Assembly (NCBI RefSeq): GCF_004803505.1
Contig: NZ_SSWH01000003.1
Location: 124,001 to 188,000 of the forward strand
Origin: Arthrobacter echini
Lineage (GTDB): Bacteria > Actinomycetota > Actinomycetes > Actinomycetales > Micrococcaceae
DNA: 64,000 nucleotides
Direction of reading: 5' to 3'
Part shown: piece by piece, positions 8,504-17,117 of the stretch
Position numbering within the stretch: the first letter of the stretch is position 1
Layout of the letters: each line of letters begins with the position of its first letter
Notes under the pieces: model-generated
What the model was told of the DNA's origin: nothing
Database searches by the model: none
The model's input: only the letters and a program-made list of their open reading frames with translations
Made by a program: the position numbers and the translations under genes

Positions 8504-9526
8504 TCACCCGCTGTGCCGTACACGGCTCGGCTGCACCCGCGGCGGCTCCCCGGGCATCTTCGGGAAGTCCGGAGGGAAGGGCAGCTCCCCGAGCCCGGCC
8601 TCGACATCGCGGTCCCACCAGGCCTGCAGGACGTCGATCCTTCCGGGCGCCGCGTGGAGGTCCTCCCAGGGATCCCCACCGGCGCGCAGGCGGTCCGGAA
8701 CCGTCGTGATGGTCAGTGCTGCCGGGTCGACGTCGGTCAGCTCCTCCCACGCCACCGGGCAGGAGACCGGTGCGTGGGGAAGGGCCCTCGGGCTGTAGGC
8801 GCCGGCCATCGTGCGATCCCGGTTGGCCTGGTTGTAGTCCACGAAGATCCTGGCCCCGCGTTCCTCCTTCCACCAGGCCGTCGTGACCTGCTCCGGCATA
8901 CGCCGCTCGAGCTCACGGGCCGCGGCGATCACGGCCCGCCGGACCGCCAGGAACTCGTGCACGGGTTCGATGGCGGCGAAGACGTGGAGCCCCCGGTTCC
9001 CGGACGTCTTGACGAAGGGGTCGAGCTCGGCCTCCCGGAGAACACCCCGAAGAGCGTGCGCAGCCGAGACGACGTCGCCGAAGGACGTGCCGGGCTGCGG
9101 ATCCAGATCGACGCGCAGTTCGTCGGGATGATCGGGGTCCTCGGCGCGGGAGGCCCAGGGGTGGAAGACGAGGGTGTTCATCTGGACGGCCCACACCACG
9201 GACGCCGCCTCGTCGAGGACCACCTGCGGATGCGACCGGCCGCTGGGGTAGGTGACCGTCTCACTGCGGACGTAGTCGGGAGCACCCCTGGGCGGATTCT
9301 TGCTGAAGAACGACTCCCCCGCCACGTCCCCGCCGAAGCGCTGCAGCGAGACGGGACGTCCGCCGTTCGCGCGGAGGAAGGCCGGTGCGACCTCGACGAC
9401 GTACCGGGCGAGATCGAGCTTCGTCAGTCCCACCTGCGGCCACACCACGCGGGACGGACTCGACAGGCGCACCCGGCGCGTGCCGTGCGGGCCCTCGACG
9501 TCCAGGGTGATCGCTTCGCGGGCCAT
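8504..9526 (-). CDS. stand-alone LigD polymerase/primase domain protein (NHEJ-type)
   Basis: 340 residues matching the polymerase (PolDom, archaeo-eukaryotic primase-like) domain of DNA ligase D over the whole length. The catalytic metal-binding acidic pair lies in LRVDLDPQPG. KTSGNRGLHVF is the conserved nucleotide-binding block, and IFVDYNQANRDRTMAGAYSPR is the third signature. LigD fills gaps at broken ends with a preference for ribonucleotides during Ku-dependent non-homologous end joining. Here the ligase and phosphoesterase domains are absent, and neither Ku nor an ATP-dependent ligase is nearby, so the partners must be encoded elsewhere or the protein has another repair role. It starts at ATG 9526, just upstream of the receiver protein gene. 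Confidence 0.88.
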   Translation of the reverse strand: MAREAITLDVEGPHGTRRVRLSSPSRVVWPQVGLTKLDLARYVVEVAPAFLRANGGRPVSLQRFGGDVAGESFFSKNPPRGAPDYVRSETVTYPSGRSHPQVVLDEAASVVWAVQMNTLVFHPWASRAEDPDHPDELRVDLDPQPGTSFGDVVSAAHALRGVLREAELDPFVKTSGNRGLHVFAAIEPVHEFLAVRRAVIAAARELERRMPEQVTTAWWKEERGARIFVDYNQANRDRTMAGAYSPRALPHAPVSCPVAWEELTDVDPAALTITTVPDRLRAGGDPWEDLHAAPGRIDVLQAWWDRDVEAGLGELPFPPDFPKMPGEPPRVQPSRVRHSG

Positions 9527-9561
9527 CGGCCCACTGTACCCCTGCGGCGTAGGGTTGATGG

Positions 9562-9906
9562 ATGGTCCGGAAACTGTCGAGCGCCCTCACGGCGGTCACG
9601 GTCGTGACGCTCCTGGCACTGGTACTCATCATGATCGTCGACCCGCTGACCGGAACGGACCTCGGCCCCCTGGTCGGTCCGATCGCCTGGATCCTCGGAG
9701 CGCTCGTCGTGGTCAGGCTGGTGCTCGGCATCCGGCATGCACGTTCGGCAGCGGCCGCTCCCGTCATGGACTCAGGGGCGGTTCAGTCACAGCTCTTCGG
9801 ATTCCGGCCCGGAAGCTCCGGGATCGAGCACCCGGACGGTTCTGACCCGACCACCTCCGTCACCGACGAACGCCGGCGGCTCGGACCCGGCGAGGAGCCG
9901 CGCTGA
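9562..9906 (+). CDS. small two-helix membrane protein, unknown function
   Basis: 114 residues. Two hydrophobic helices are visible, at about residues 8-27 (LTAVTVVTLLALVLIMIV) and 36-55 (LVGPIAWILGALVVVRLVLG), followed by a polar, charged, proline-containing cytoplasmic or exported tail of about 55 residues. I do not recognise a family. It is divergent from the LigD-like gene, with 35 bp between starts, and ends 97 bp before pxpA. The operator at 9934-9952 lies beyond its stop, so it is probably not part of the pxp operon. Confidence 0.6.
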   Translation: MVRKLSSALTAVTVVTLLALVLIMIVDPLTGTDLGPLVGPIAWILGALVVVRLVLGIRHARSAAAAPVMDSGAVQSQLFGFRPGSSGIEHPDGSDPTTSVTDERRRLGPGEEPR

Positions 9907-9933
9907 GCCATCCATCTCGTCGGCGACCTCACC

Positions 9934-9952
9934 GGAATTGTTGAACAATTCC
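9934..9952. promoter_or_regulatory. palindromic operator upstream of pxpA (probable GntR site)
   Basis: GGAATTGTTgAACAATTCC is a perfect 9-1-9 palindrome ending 50 bp before the pxpA start. The core TTGTT-n-AACAA fits the TNGTnnnACNA type bound by FadR-subfamily GntR regulators, and the same core occurs twice in front of the divergent transporter gene (16192-16226). A possible promoter overlaps it: TTGAAC at 9941-9946 as -35 and TCCTAT at 9966-9971 as -10, with a long 19-nt spacing. Binding here would then block RNA polymerase. Confidence 0.75.
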
Positions 9953-10002
9953 CTGCCGTCGTGCATCCTATGAGGAACGGCCCTGCAGAGACGAGGATCA
10001 CC

Positions 10003-10761
10003 ATGGCGTACATCGATCTCAACAGCGATGTCGGGGAGTCCTTCGGCAACTGGACCATGGGCGACGACGCCGCGGTCCTGACATCCGTCTCCAGCGCGAA
10101 CATCGCCTGCGGCTTCCATGCCGGTGATCCCTCGACCATCGCCCAGACCTGCCGCGAGGCGGTTGCCTCCGGCGTGACGATCGGCGCGCACGTGGCGTAC
10201 CGGGATCTGGCCGGGTTCGGCCGCCGCTTCCTGGACTGCTCACCCACCGAGCTGGCCGACGACGTCCTGTACCAGATCGGGGCCCTCGAGGCCATCGCCC
10301 GCGCTGCCGGAGGGACCGTCGCGTACGTCAAACCCCACGGCGCCCTCTACAACACCATCGTCACGCACGAGGTGCATGCCCAGGCCGTGGTCGACGCCGT
10401 CGGGGCCTTCGGGGGCGATCTGCCGCTCCTGCTCCTGCCGGGCTCGGTGGCGTTGACCGCTGCCGAGCGCGCAGGGCTCCGCGGCGTGGCCGAAGCCTTC
10501 GCGGACCGCGCCTACAATCCGGACGGCACCCTGGTCTCCCGCCGCGAGGCGGGCGCCGTGCTGCACGATGAGAGCGAGGTGGCAGCCAACATGGTCCGGC
10601 TCGCCACCGAGGGGGTCATCATCGCCCGCGACGGATCGATCCTGAACACCTCCGCCGAGAGCATCTGCCTCCACGGCGACACCGCCGGAGCAGTGTCCAT
10701 GGCCGCCGCCGTTCGCCGCGAACTCGAAGCAGCCGGTGTCGGGATCCGGAGTTTCGTGTGA
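10003..10761 (+). CDS. pxpA: 5-oxoprolinase subunit PxpA (LamB/YcsF family)
   Basis: 252 residues from ATG 10003, chosen over GTG 9961 because family members begin exactly at the conserved [12 protein letters not shown] block and an AGGA lies just upstream. [21 protein letters not shown] and VKPHGALYN are LamB/YcsF signatures; they contain Asp and His residues typical of this divalent-metal-dependent beta/alpha-barrel family. With PxpB and PxpC it cleaves 5-oxo-L-proline (pyroglutamate) to glutamate at the cost of ATP. It overlaps the next gene by 4 bp (GTGA), so the two are translationally coupled. It is the first gene of a four-gene operon with the fused pxpBC, a biotin carboxylase-BCCP gene and a GntR regulator. 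Confidence 0.93.
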   Translation: MAYIDLNSDVGESFGNWTMGDDAAVLTSVSSANIACGFHAGDPSTIAQTCREAVASGVTIGAHVAYRDLAGFGRRFLDCSPTELADDVLYQIGALEAIARAAGGTVAYVKPHGALYNTIVTHEVHAQAVVDAVGAFGGDLPLLLLPGSVALTAAERAGLRGVAEAFADRAYNPDGTLVSRREAGAVLHDESEVAANMVRLATEGVIIARDGSILNTSAESICLHGDTAGAVSMAAAVRRELEAAGVGIRSFV

Positions 10762-12428
10762 GTCCGGTGGGGACGCGCCGGGCCGGACCGCGTGCCCTCC
10801 TCGTGCAGCTCGACTCGCTCCAGGCCGTCCTCGCTGTGCACGCCCGGCTGGAGCAGGACCCGCTGGCGGGCCAGGTGGACGTCCTCGCCGCCGCCAGGAC
10901 CGTGCTGATCACGTTCGCGTCCGGCGCCCATGCCCGGGCCGCCCGGGGTGCCCTCGCGCAGCTCGATGCACCTGCTTCGGCCGAACCCTTCGCGGGCGGC
11001 GACCCGGTGCGCATCGAGGTGGTGTACGACGGCGAGGACCTCGCCGCTGTGGCCCGCCTCACCGGTCTCGACCCCGACGGCGTCGTCGCCGCGCACACGG
11101 GCCAGCTGTGGACCGCGGCCTTCGGGGGCTTCGCCCCGGGCTTCGCCTACCTGATCGGTGAGAACGACGCGCTCACGGTCCCGCGCCGCACGACCCCGCG
11201 TACGGCGGTCCCCGCGGGAGCGGTCGCCCTCGCGGACACCTTCTCGGCCGTCTACCCGCGACGCTCCCCCGGCGGCTGGCAGCTCATCGGCCGGACCGAA
11301 GCGCGGCTGTGGGATCTCGACCGGGACCAGCCGGCCCTGCTGCGCCCCGGCACCTCCGTGCAGTACGTCGCGGTACGGGAAGCTGTGACCCTGGTGAACC
11401 AGGACGTACGGGGCGCGCCCTGCCCCGCAGCGCCCGACCGGGCAGGCGTCGGCGTGGCCGGTTGCCTCGAGGTGATCGAGGCAGGGCCGCTGTCCCTCAT
11501 CCAGGATCTCGGCCGGCCGGGCCACGGCGACGTCGGTGTGCCTGCGTCCGGAGCAGCCGATACCGCAAGTGCCCGCCAGGCCAACAGGCTGGTGGGGAAC
11601 CTGCCGACGGACGCGGTGATCGAGACCGTTCTCGGCGGGCTCACGGTCCGCGCACAGGGAGAACTGACGGCGGCCCTGGCGGGAGCCGTGACACCGGCCC
11701 GGATCCGGGGCGCGGATGACAGCAGCCGCCCGGCTCCCATGGATGCTCCGTTCGCGCTGCACGACGGCGAGCGCCTCCACCTCGGGCCGCCGACGACGGG
11801 GCTGCGCACGTATCTGGCCGTCAGGGGCGGCATCGACGTCCCGCTCGTCCTGGGCAGCCGCTCCACGGATGTCCTGTCCGGGCTCGGGCCGGATCCGCTG
11901 TCGGCGGGGACCGTGCTGCCCGTGGGTGAGGTGGACACGGCGCGGATGGTAGGCCTGCCCGAAGTCTCCGCGCTCACCGACACGATCGCCTCGGGTGCTG
12001 CCGGGCCCGCGGTCCTGCGGATCACCCCGGGTCCCCGTGACGACTGGTTCACCCCTGCATCCCGTGAGGGTCTCACGGAACAGACCTGGCTGGTGACCGA
12101 CCAGTCGAACCGCATCGGCATCCGGCTCGCGCTGCCGGACACACCGGGCAGCAGGGCGCTGGAACGCGCCGTCACCGACGAACTCCCGAGCGAGGGTGTC
12201 GTGGCGGGCTCCCTCCAGGTACCCCCTTCCGGTCTGCCGGTCGTGTTCCTCGCCGATCATCCGGTGACCGGAGGGTACCCGGTGATCGGCGTCGTGGTAC
12301 CCGAGGATCTGCCCGTCGCCGCGCAGCTCGGCCCGGGCACGAGCGTGGTCTTCGTGGCGGTCGACGCCGAGACCCTGCAGCCGCTGCCGTGCACCGATGC
12401 AGCCCTTACCCGAACCCCGTGGAAGTAG
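10758..12428 (+). CDS. pxpBC: fused 5-oxoprolinase subunits PxpB-PxpC (KipI-KipA)
   Basis: 556 residues in one frame from GTG 10758. Residues about 1-220 are the PxpB/KipI (AHS1) domain with [10 protein letters not shown] and [17 protein letters not shown]. Residues about 232-546 are the PxpC/KipA (AHS2) domain, opening with [19 protein letters not shown] and [18 protein letters not shown]. In many bacteria these are two separate genes. In urea carboxylase the homologous pair forms the carboxyltransferase part, which is relevant because a biotin carboxylase-BCCP protein is encoded directly downstream (start 5 bp after this stop). The fusion keeps the two halves at 1:1. Biochemically, PxpB and PxpC are needed with PxpA for ATP-dependent opening of 5-oxoproline. 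Confidence 0.92.
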   Translation: MSPVGTRRAGPRALLVQLDSLQAVLAVHARLEQDPLAGQVDVLAAARTVLITFASGAHARAARGALAQLDAPASAEPFAGGDPVRIEVVYDGEDLAAVARLTGLDPDGVVAAHTGQLWTAAFGGFAPGFAYLIGENDALTVPRRTTPRTAVPAGAVALADTFSAVYPRRSPGGWQLIGRTEARLWDLDRDQPALLRPGTSVQYVAVREAVTLVNQDVRGAPCPAAPDRAGVGVAGCLEVIEAGPLSLIQDLGRPGHGDVGVPASGAADTASARQANRLVGNLPTDAVIETVLGGLTVRAQGELTAALAGAVTPARIRGADDSSRPAPMDAPFALHDGERLHLGPPTTGLRTYLAVRGGIDVPLVLGSRSTDVLSGLGPDPLSAGTVLPVGEVDTARMVGLPEVSALTDTIASGAAGPAVLRITPGPRDDWFTPASREGLTEQTWLVTDQSNRIGIRLALPDTPGSRALERAVTDELPSEGVVAGSLQVPPSGLPVVFLADHPVTGGYPVIGVVVPEDLPVAAQLGPGTSVVFVAVDAETLQPLPCTDAALTRTPWK

Positions 12429-12433
12429 CCACC

Positions 12434-14221
12434 ATGAAGAAGGTCCTGATCGCCAACCGCGGCGAGATCGCCGTGCGCATCATCCGGGCGTGCACCGATG
12501 CGGAGCTGACCTCGGTCGCCGTGTACTCCGACGTCGACGCCGATGCCCTGCACGTCCGCCTCAGCGACGAGGCATACGCCCTGCCCGGATCATCGAGTGC
12601 GGACACCTATCTGAACATCGCCGGGCTCCTCGACGTGGCTGCCCGCGCCGGGGCGGACGCCGTGCATCCGGGGTACGGGTTCCTGTCGGAGAACGCCGAC
12701 TTCGCCCAGGCCGTGCTGGATGCCGGTCTCACCTGGATCGGGCCACCCCCCGAGGCGATCAGGATCCTCGGCAACAAGGTCACGGCCAGGGACATCGCCG
12801 TGAAGGTCGGCGCGCCCCTGGTTCCGGGATCGGACGGGCCGGCCGCGACCGCCGGCGAGGTCCGTGCCTTCGCGGAGGAGCACGGCGTGCCCGTCGCCAT
12901 CAAGGCCGCCTACGGCGGGGGCGGCCGCGGGATGCGCATAGCCCACAGACTGGAGGACATCGACGACGCCTTCGATTCCGCGGTCCGTGAAGCGACCGCC
13001 GCGTTCGGTCGCGGCGAGTGCTTCGTCGAACGGTTCCTCGCGACACCGAGGCACGTCGAGGCGCAGGTGCTCGCCGATACGCACGGCACCGTCGTCGTCG
13101 TGGGGACCCGCGACTGCTCGCTGCAGCGTCGTAATCAGAAGCTCGTCGAGGAGGCTCCGGCACCGTTCCTCACCGCGGACCAGCGTGTGCGCATCCACGA
13201 GTCGGCCCGCGCCATCTGCCGCGAGGCCGGCTACATCGGCGCCGGTACCGTCGAATACCTGGTGGCCCCCGACGGCGTGATCTCCTTCCTCGAGGTCAAT
13301 ACGCGCCTGCAGGTGGAGCATCCGGTGACCGAGGCGACCTCGGGCGTCGACCTGGTGCGTGAACAGTTCCGGATTGCGGCCGGACTGCCGATGAGCATCA
13401 CCGAGGACCCGGCACCGACCGGTCACGCGTTCGAGTTCCGCCTCAACGCCGAGGATCCGGGCCGCGGTTTCCTGCCCTCCCCCGGTCCTGTGGACGTGTT
13501 CGAGGCACCCACCGGCGCCGGTGTCCGGGTGGACACGGGGGTCCGGCCCGGCTCGAGTGTGCCGGCCCAGTACGACTCCTTGATGGCCAAGCTGATCGTG
13601 CACGGCGAGGATCGTCCCCAGGCGCTGCGGCGCGCACGTGCCGCCCTCGACGAACTGCGGATCGAGGGCCTGCCGACCGTCCTTCCGTTCCACCGGGCCG
13701 TGGTGCGCGAGCCCGATTTCACCGACCCCGGGACACTCCGGGTCCACACCACGTGGATAGAGGGCGCCTTCGCCCCACGGCTGGACGCAGCACTCTCGAG
13801 TGGCACGGCCTCGCCCGTGGCCCGCCGCCAGACCCTCACCGTGGAGATCGACGGCAGGGCCGTCCAGCTGGGACTGCCCGCCACCGTCTTCGCGGCCCTC
13901 ATGAACGGCGCTGGAGCACCGATCGATCGGGCCGCCGGTCCGGCAGTCCGCGGCGGTGCCGGCGACGACGGTACTGTCGGCCGTGACCCGGCCAAGGACC
14001 GCGCGGTCACGGCGTCGATGGGTGGGACCCTGGTGAAATGGCTGGTCGACGACGGCGCGTTGATCACGGTCGGGCAGTCCGTCGCGGTGATCGAAGCCAT
14101 GAAGATGGAGACCGACGTGGTCTGCTCGGTGGCCGGGGTCTTCCGTCGCGGTGACCAGGAGCCCGGCGGGGTCGTCGTCCGCGGCGAGGCACTGGGAACG
14201 GTGGGTGGCCTCCCGTCGTGA
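12434..14221 (+). CDS. biotin carboxylase-BCCP fusion linked to PxpABC
   Basis: 595 residues from ATG 12434. Residues 1 to about 450 form a full biotin carboxylase: [14 protein letters not shown] at the start, the ATP-grasp glycine loop [23 protein letters not shown] and the active-site block [13 protein letters not shown]. The last roughly 75 residues are a biotinyl (BCCP) domain with the biotin-accepting lysine at about residue 557 in EAMKMETD. No carboxyltransferase domain is present. Acyl-CoA carboxylase alpha subunits share this build, but here no CoA-carboxylase beta subunit is nearby. The partner is more likely the KipI/KipA pair encoded just upstream, as in urea carboxylase. It overlaps the GntR gene by 4 bp (GTGA). 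Confidence 0.92.
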   Translation: MKKVLIANRGEIAVRIIRACTDAELTSVAVYSDVDADALHVRLSDEAYALPGSSSADTYLNIAGLLDVAARAGADAVHPGYGFLSENADFAQAVLDAGLTWIGPPPEAIRILGNKVTARDIAVKVGAPLVPGSDGPAATAGEVRAFAEEHGVPVAIKAAYGGGGRGMRIAHRLEDIDDAFDSAVREATAAFGRGECFVERFLATPRHVEAQVLADTHGTVVVVGTRDCSLQRRNQKLVEEAPAPFLTADQRVRIHESARAICREAGYIGAGTVEYLVAPDGVISFLEVNTRLQVEHPVTEATSGVDLVREQFRIAAGLPMSITEDPAPTGHAFEFRLNAEDPGRGFLPSPGPVDVFEAPTGAGVRVDTGVRPGSSVPAQYDSLMAKLIVHGEDRPQALRRARAALDELRIEGLPTVLPFHRAVVREPDFTDPGTLRVHTTWIEGAFAPRLDAALSSGTASPVARRQTLTVEIDGRAVQLGLPATVFAALMNGAGAPIDRAAGPAVRGGAGDDGTVGRDPAKDRAVTASMGGTLVKWLVDDGALITVGQSVAVIEAMKMETDVVCSVAGVFRRGDQEPGGVVVRGEALGTVGGLPS

Positions 14222-14916
14222 CGACAGCCGAAGACACCACGCCGACGGCGGATGCTGACCGGGACCGTCCCGCCGGCTCGGCGGAGTACGCGCACACCGC
14301 CGGGTGGGTCGCCTCCGTCCTGCGCGCGCGGATCGCGGCGGGAGATCTCACGCCCGGGACCAAGCTCTCCGAGCAGACCCTCTCGACCTCGCTCGGGGTC
14401 TCCCGCAACACGCTGCGTGAGGCCTTCTCTGCGCTCGCCGGTGAATCCGTGATCACGAGGATCCCGAATCGGGGAGTATTCGTCGCCTCACCCGGGATCG
14501 AGGAGGTACGCGAGATCTACCGCGTGCGCCGCGCCATCGAACCGGCCGCCGTCCTCTGGGGTGAGCTCAGCGCGGAGGCACTGGAGAGCATGGAGAGCAT
14601 CGTGCAACGCGCCCTGACGGCGCGGGACGACGGTGCGGTTGCGGACATGGCCGATGCGAACCAGGCCCTGCACAGTAGCGTGGTGGACCTCACCGGCAGT
14701 TCCTCCCTCCGGGTGCTCATGGACCGTGTGCTCGCGGAGATGCGACTGGTCTTCCACGCCATGACCTCGGCTCCCGACTTCCACGCCCACTTCGTGGAGC
14801 GCAACGTCCGGCTCGTCGAACGGCTTCGGGCCGGAGATCGGCTGGCGGCCGCGGAAGGACTACGCGCCTACCTGGACGACGCCGAGACGGAGCTGGTTCG
14901 CCGGATCAGCACCTAG
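14218..14916 (+). CDS. GntR-family regulator, FadR subfamily (FCD domain), of the pxp locus
   Basis: 232 residues from GTG 14218. The winged helix-turn-helix spans about residues 25-90 ([26 protein letters not shown], then the wing [12 protein letters not shown]). The remainder is an all-helical FCD effector domain ([35 protein letters not shown]). Some of the usual FCD metal-site histidines look replaced: the second HR pair reads ERN. As the last gene of the pxp operon, it is the natural candidate to bind the three TTGTT-n-AACAA palindromes at 9934-9952 and 16192-16226, with the lactam or its product as effector (inference). Its stop overlaps that of the convergent transporter gene by 2 bases. 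Confidence 0.9.
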   Translation: MTTAEDTTPTADADRDRPAGSAEYAHTAGWVASVLRARIAAGDLTPGTKLSEQTLSTSLGVSRNTLREAFSALAGESVITRIPNRGVFVASPGIEEVREIYRVRRAIEPAAVLWGELSAEALESMESIVQRALTARDDGAVADMADANQALHSSVVDLTGSSSLRVLMDRVLAEMRLVFHAMTSAPDFHAHFVERNVRLVERLRAGDRLAAAEGLRAYLDDAETELVRRIST

Positions 14917-16130
14917 CCCCACAGTTGAGCCAGCCCGGTGATCGAGGTGTAGCCGAGGAACAGGGTGAGGAACCAGGTGAGGACACCGATCACCAGCAGC
15001 CACCTCGGGTAGACGTAACCGTGCATCAGGTCCCGGCGGCGCCACGCCACCCAGAGCAGCACGCCGAATCCGACGGGCAGGATCAGTCCGTTGAACGCCC
15101 CGGCGAAGATGAGCAGTTGCTGAGGTGCCTGGCCGAGGAACAGATAGGCCACAGCACACCCGGCGATGAAGGCGACCGTGATGAGATTGCGCGTGCGATC
15201 AGGCGTCCTCGAGGACGTGATGAACGAGACCGAGGTGAACGCCGCGCCGATCACCGAGGTGATCGCTGCTGCCCAGAGGACGATTCCGAACAGGCGCATG
15301 CCGACGTCACCGGCGGCGATCCCGAAGGCCTCGGCTGCCATGTTCTCGCTCGAGAGCACCGCTCCGCCGGCGACGACGCCGAAGATGGCCAGGAACAGCA
15401 GGACGCGCATGAGACCGGTGACGATGATGCCCAGGACGGAGCTGCGGGTGATCTCCTTCACGCTCTCGATGCCGGTCGCGCCGGAGTCGAGCATGCGGTG
15501 GGCGCCTGCATAGGTGATGTAGCCGCCCACGGTGCCACCGACGAGGGTGGTGATGATGAGGAAGTCGATCTGCTCCGGGAGGACGGCGTTCCGCAGGGCT
15601 TCTCCGAGCGGCGGTGCGGCGACGATCGCGACATAGATCATCAGCAGGATCATGATGGCACCGAGGATCACCACGATGCGGTCCAGTGCCATGCCGGCCT
15701 TCTTGCTGACGAAGATCATGATGGCGATGATCGCCGAGACGGCGCCGCCGATCTTCGGGTCGAGGCCGAGCATCGCATTGGCGCCGAGCCCGGTTCCGGC
15801 GATGTTGCCGATGTTGAAGACCACGCCCCCGATGAAGACCAGCCCGGCCAGGAACCAGCCGACTCCGGGGATGACCCGGTTGCCCAGCTCCTGGGCGCGG
15901 AGGCCGGAGACGCCGATGACCCGCCAGACGTTGAGCTGGACGGCGATGTCGATGAGGATCGAGGCCAGGATGGCGAAGGCGAACGCTGCGCCGATCTGGG
16001 CGGTGAAGACCGTGGTCTGGGTGATGAACCCGGGTCCGATGGCGCTGGTCGCCATCAGGAACATCGCGCCCAGCAGAGCTGTGCGCCGCGTGGATGAACT
16101 CAATCGTGGCGTACTGCCGGTCTCTGCCAT
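14913..16130 (-). CDS. NRAMP-fold transporter lacking the metal-site motifs (YcsG-like), probable lactam/5-oxoproline permease
   Basis: 405 residues with about 11 hydrophobic helices, in the NRAMP superfamily. Canonical NRAMPs bind Mn/Fe through DPGN in helix 1 and MPH in helix 6. Here helix 1 reads IGPGFITQTTVFTAQIG (31-47), with no DPGN. Helix 6 reads GGTVGGYITYAGAHRM (198-213), with GGY where MPH belongs. A divalent-metal role is therefore unlikely. Bacillus subtilis YcsG, an NRAMP relative, lies in the ycsFGI-kip (pxp) locus, so uptake of 5-oxoproline or a related lactam is the best inference. It is convergent with the GntR gene. Its upstream region carries two GntR palindromes and a CRP-like site. 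It starts at ATG 16130. Confidence 0.85.
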   Translation of the reverse strand: MAETGSTPRLSSSTRRTALLGAMFLMATSAIGPGFITQTTVFTAQIGAAFAFAILASILIDIAVQLNVWRVIGVSGLRAQELGNRVIPGVGWFLAGLVFIGGVVFNIGNIAGTGLGANAMLGLDPKIGGAVSAIIAIMIFVSKKAGMALDRIVVILGAIMILLMIYVAIVAAPPLGEALRNAVLPEQIDFLIITTLVGGTVGGYITYAGAHRMLDSGATGIESVKEITRSSVLGIIVTGLMRVLLFLAIFGVVAGGAVLSSENMAAEAFGIAAGDVGMRLFGIVLWAAAITSVIGAAFTSVSFITSSRTPDRTRNLITVAFIAGCAVAYLFLGQAPQQLLIFAGAFNGLILPVGFGVLLWVAWRRRDLMHGYVYPRWLLVIGVLTWFLTLFLGYTSITGLAQLWG

Positions 16131-16149
16131 GGATCGTCCGTTCGAACAT

Positions 16150-16165
16150 GGTGACTACGGTCACA
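16150..16165 (-). promoter_or_regulatory. CRP/GlxR-like site upstream of the NRAMP-fold transporter
   Basis: On the minus strand TGTGA-ccgtag-TCACC matches the CRP-family consensus TGTGA-N6-TCACA in nine of ten fixed positions. It lies 20-35 bp before the transporter ATG (16130), downstream of the GntR palindromes. GlxR-like cAMP receptor proteins use this motif in actinobacteria. It suggests carbon-source control; the position would favour repression if transcription starts further upstream. Confidence 0.45.
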
Positions 16166-16181
16166 TCGGATGGTGGAGACG

Positions 16182-16211
16182 ACCCTACAGGTTGTTCAAC
16201 AATCTCGGCAA
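16182..16211 (-). promoter_or_regulatory. candidate promoter of the NRAMP-fold transporter
   Basis: On the minus strand TTGCCG (16211-16206) and TAGGGT (16187-16182) are 18 nt apart. One GntR palindrome (16192-16202) sits in the spacer and the other (16215-16227) sits just behind the -35 box, the layout expected for a repressed promoter. The hexamers are only fair matches to consensus. Confidence 0.4.
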
Positions 16212-16227
16212 GAGATTGTTGAACAAT
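16192..16227. promoter_or_regulatory. paired GntR operators upstream of the NRAMP-fold transporter
   Basis: Two palindromes, TTGTTcAACAA (16192-16202) and ATTGTTgAACAAT (16215-16227), have centres 24 bp apart. Together they also form a larger inverted repeat with 15-bp arms (16192-16206 and 16212-16226) around a 5-nt centre. The core is identical to the palindrome in front of pxpA. Two helical turns plus a few bases between centres would allow two dimers to bind on nearly the same face. Confidence 0.72.
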
Positions 16228-16278
16228 GTTCTCCGCACTGACTGCCCTGTTTCCAGCCGTCCATCCGGCTCACGACGG

Positions 16279-16360
16279 TGCCCGAAGTGGGACTCGAACC
16301 CACACATCTCTCGATACTGCATTTTGAGTGCAGCGCGTCTGCCGATTCCGCCATTCGGGC
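16279..16360 (-). tRNA. tRNA-Leu(CAA)
   Basis: A class II tRNA folds cleanly on the minus strand. The acceptor stem is GCCCGAA/TTCGGGC and the discriminator is A. The D-arm begins TGGCGGAAT. The anticodon stem is CTGCA/TGCAG around the loop CTCAAAA, giving anticodon CAA (reads UUG). A long variable arm (TATCGAGAGATGT) marks it as a leucine tRNA. The T-arm is GTGGG-TTCGAGT-CCCAC. The 3' CCA is not fully encoded; the bases after the discriminator are CCG. Confidence 0.97.
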
Positions 16361-16503
16361 CGTACCTGCACAGGGTGCCGTCAGCCGACCGGCTCGGGTG
16401 CCCCTGGTGCGAGAAACCACTCTACATGCCGATAGGCTGTTTTCGGGGTCAGGACGAGAGCGTCGAGCGACCCCTGAATCATCATCGTGACCAAGGAGCA
16501 CCA

Positions 16504-17106
16504 GTGTCTGAAAACACCGAGTCCACGCCCTCCGGGCCCGCACGCCGGGTCGTCGTGGCCGAGGACGAGACGCTCATCCGACTGGACATCGTCGAGATCC
16601 TGCGCGGAGAGGGCTACGAGGTGGTGGCCGAGGCGGACAACGGCGAGAAGGCTGTTGCGCTGGCCACGGAGCACCGGCCCGACCTCGTGCTCATGGACGT
16701 GAAGATGCCCGTGCTGGACGGCATCACGGCGGCCGAGCAGATCGTCAAGGCCCGGATTGCCCCGGTGGTCCTGTTGACGGCGTTCAGTCAGAAGGAACTC
16801 ATCGAGCGGGCACGGGATGCCGGAGCGATGGCCTACGTGGTGAAGCCCTTCACACCTGCTGATCTCATCCCGGCCATCGAGATCGCGATGTCGCGCCACG
16901 AGGAGATCCTCGCGCTCGAGGCCGAGGTCAGCGATCTGCAGGAGCAGTTCGCCACGCGGAAGCTGGTCGAACGCGCCAAGAGCCTGCTGACCACGAAAAT
17001 GGGTCTCACCGAGCCCGAGGCATTCCGCTGGATCCAGAAGACGTCGATGGACCGGCGCCTGGGGATGCGTGAGGTGGCCGAGACCATCATCAACCAGGTG
17101 AACTGA
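16504..17106 (+). CDS. pdtaR: ANTAR-domain antitermination response regulator (PdtaR)
   Basis: 200 residues from GTG 16504, preceded by AAGGAG with 5-nt spacing. The N-terminal receiver has the acidic pair AEDE (19-22), phospho-acceptor Asp 65 (LMDVKMP), Thr in LLTAFS and Lys in VVKPFT. A coiled-coil linker follows, and then a C-terminal ANTAR domain (about 145-198: RKLVERAKSLLTTKMGLTEPEAF and the terminal REVAETIINQV). Phosphorylated PdtaR binds paired hexaloop RNA hairpins and prevents transcription termination. It is conserved near pyk in Actinobacteria. The cognate PdtaS kinase is not in this window. It ends at the strong hairpin 17118-17153. Confidence 0.95.
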   Translation: MSENTESTPSGPARRVVVAEDETLIRLDIVEILRGEGYEVVAEADNGEKAVALATEHRPDLVLMDVKMPVLDGITAAEQIVKARIAPVVLLTAFSQKELIERARDAGAMAYVVKPFTPADLIPAIEIAMSRHEEILALEAEVSDLQEQFATRKLVERAKSLLTTKMGLTEPEAFRWIQKTSMDRRLGMREVAETIINQVN

Positions 17107-17117
17107 GACATGGACGC

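Noticed and set aside
14913-16130. MntH-type manganese transporter
   Set aside because: The fold family fits, but the DPGN and MPH metal motifs are both absent, so a metal transporter call is not supported.
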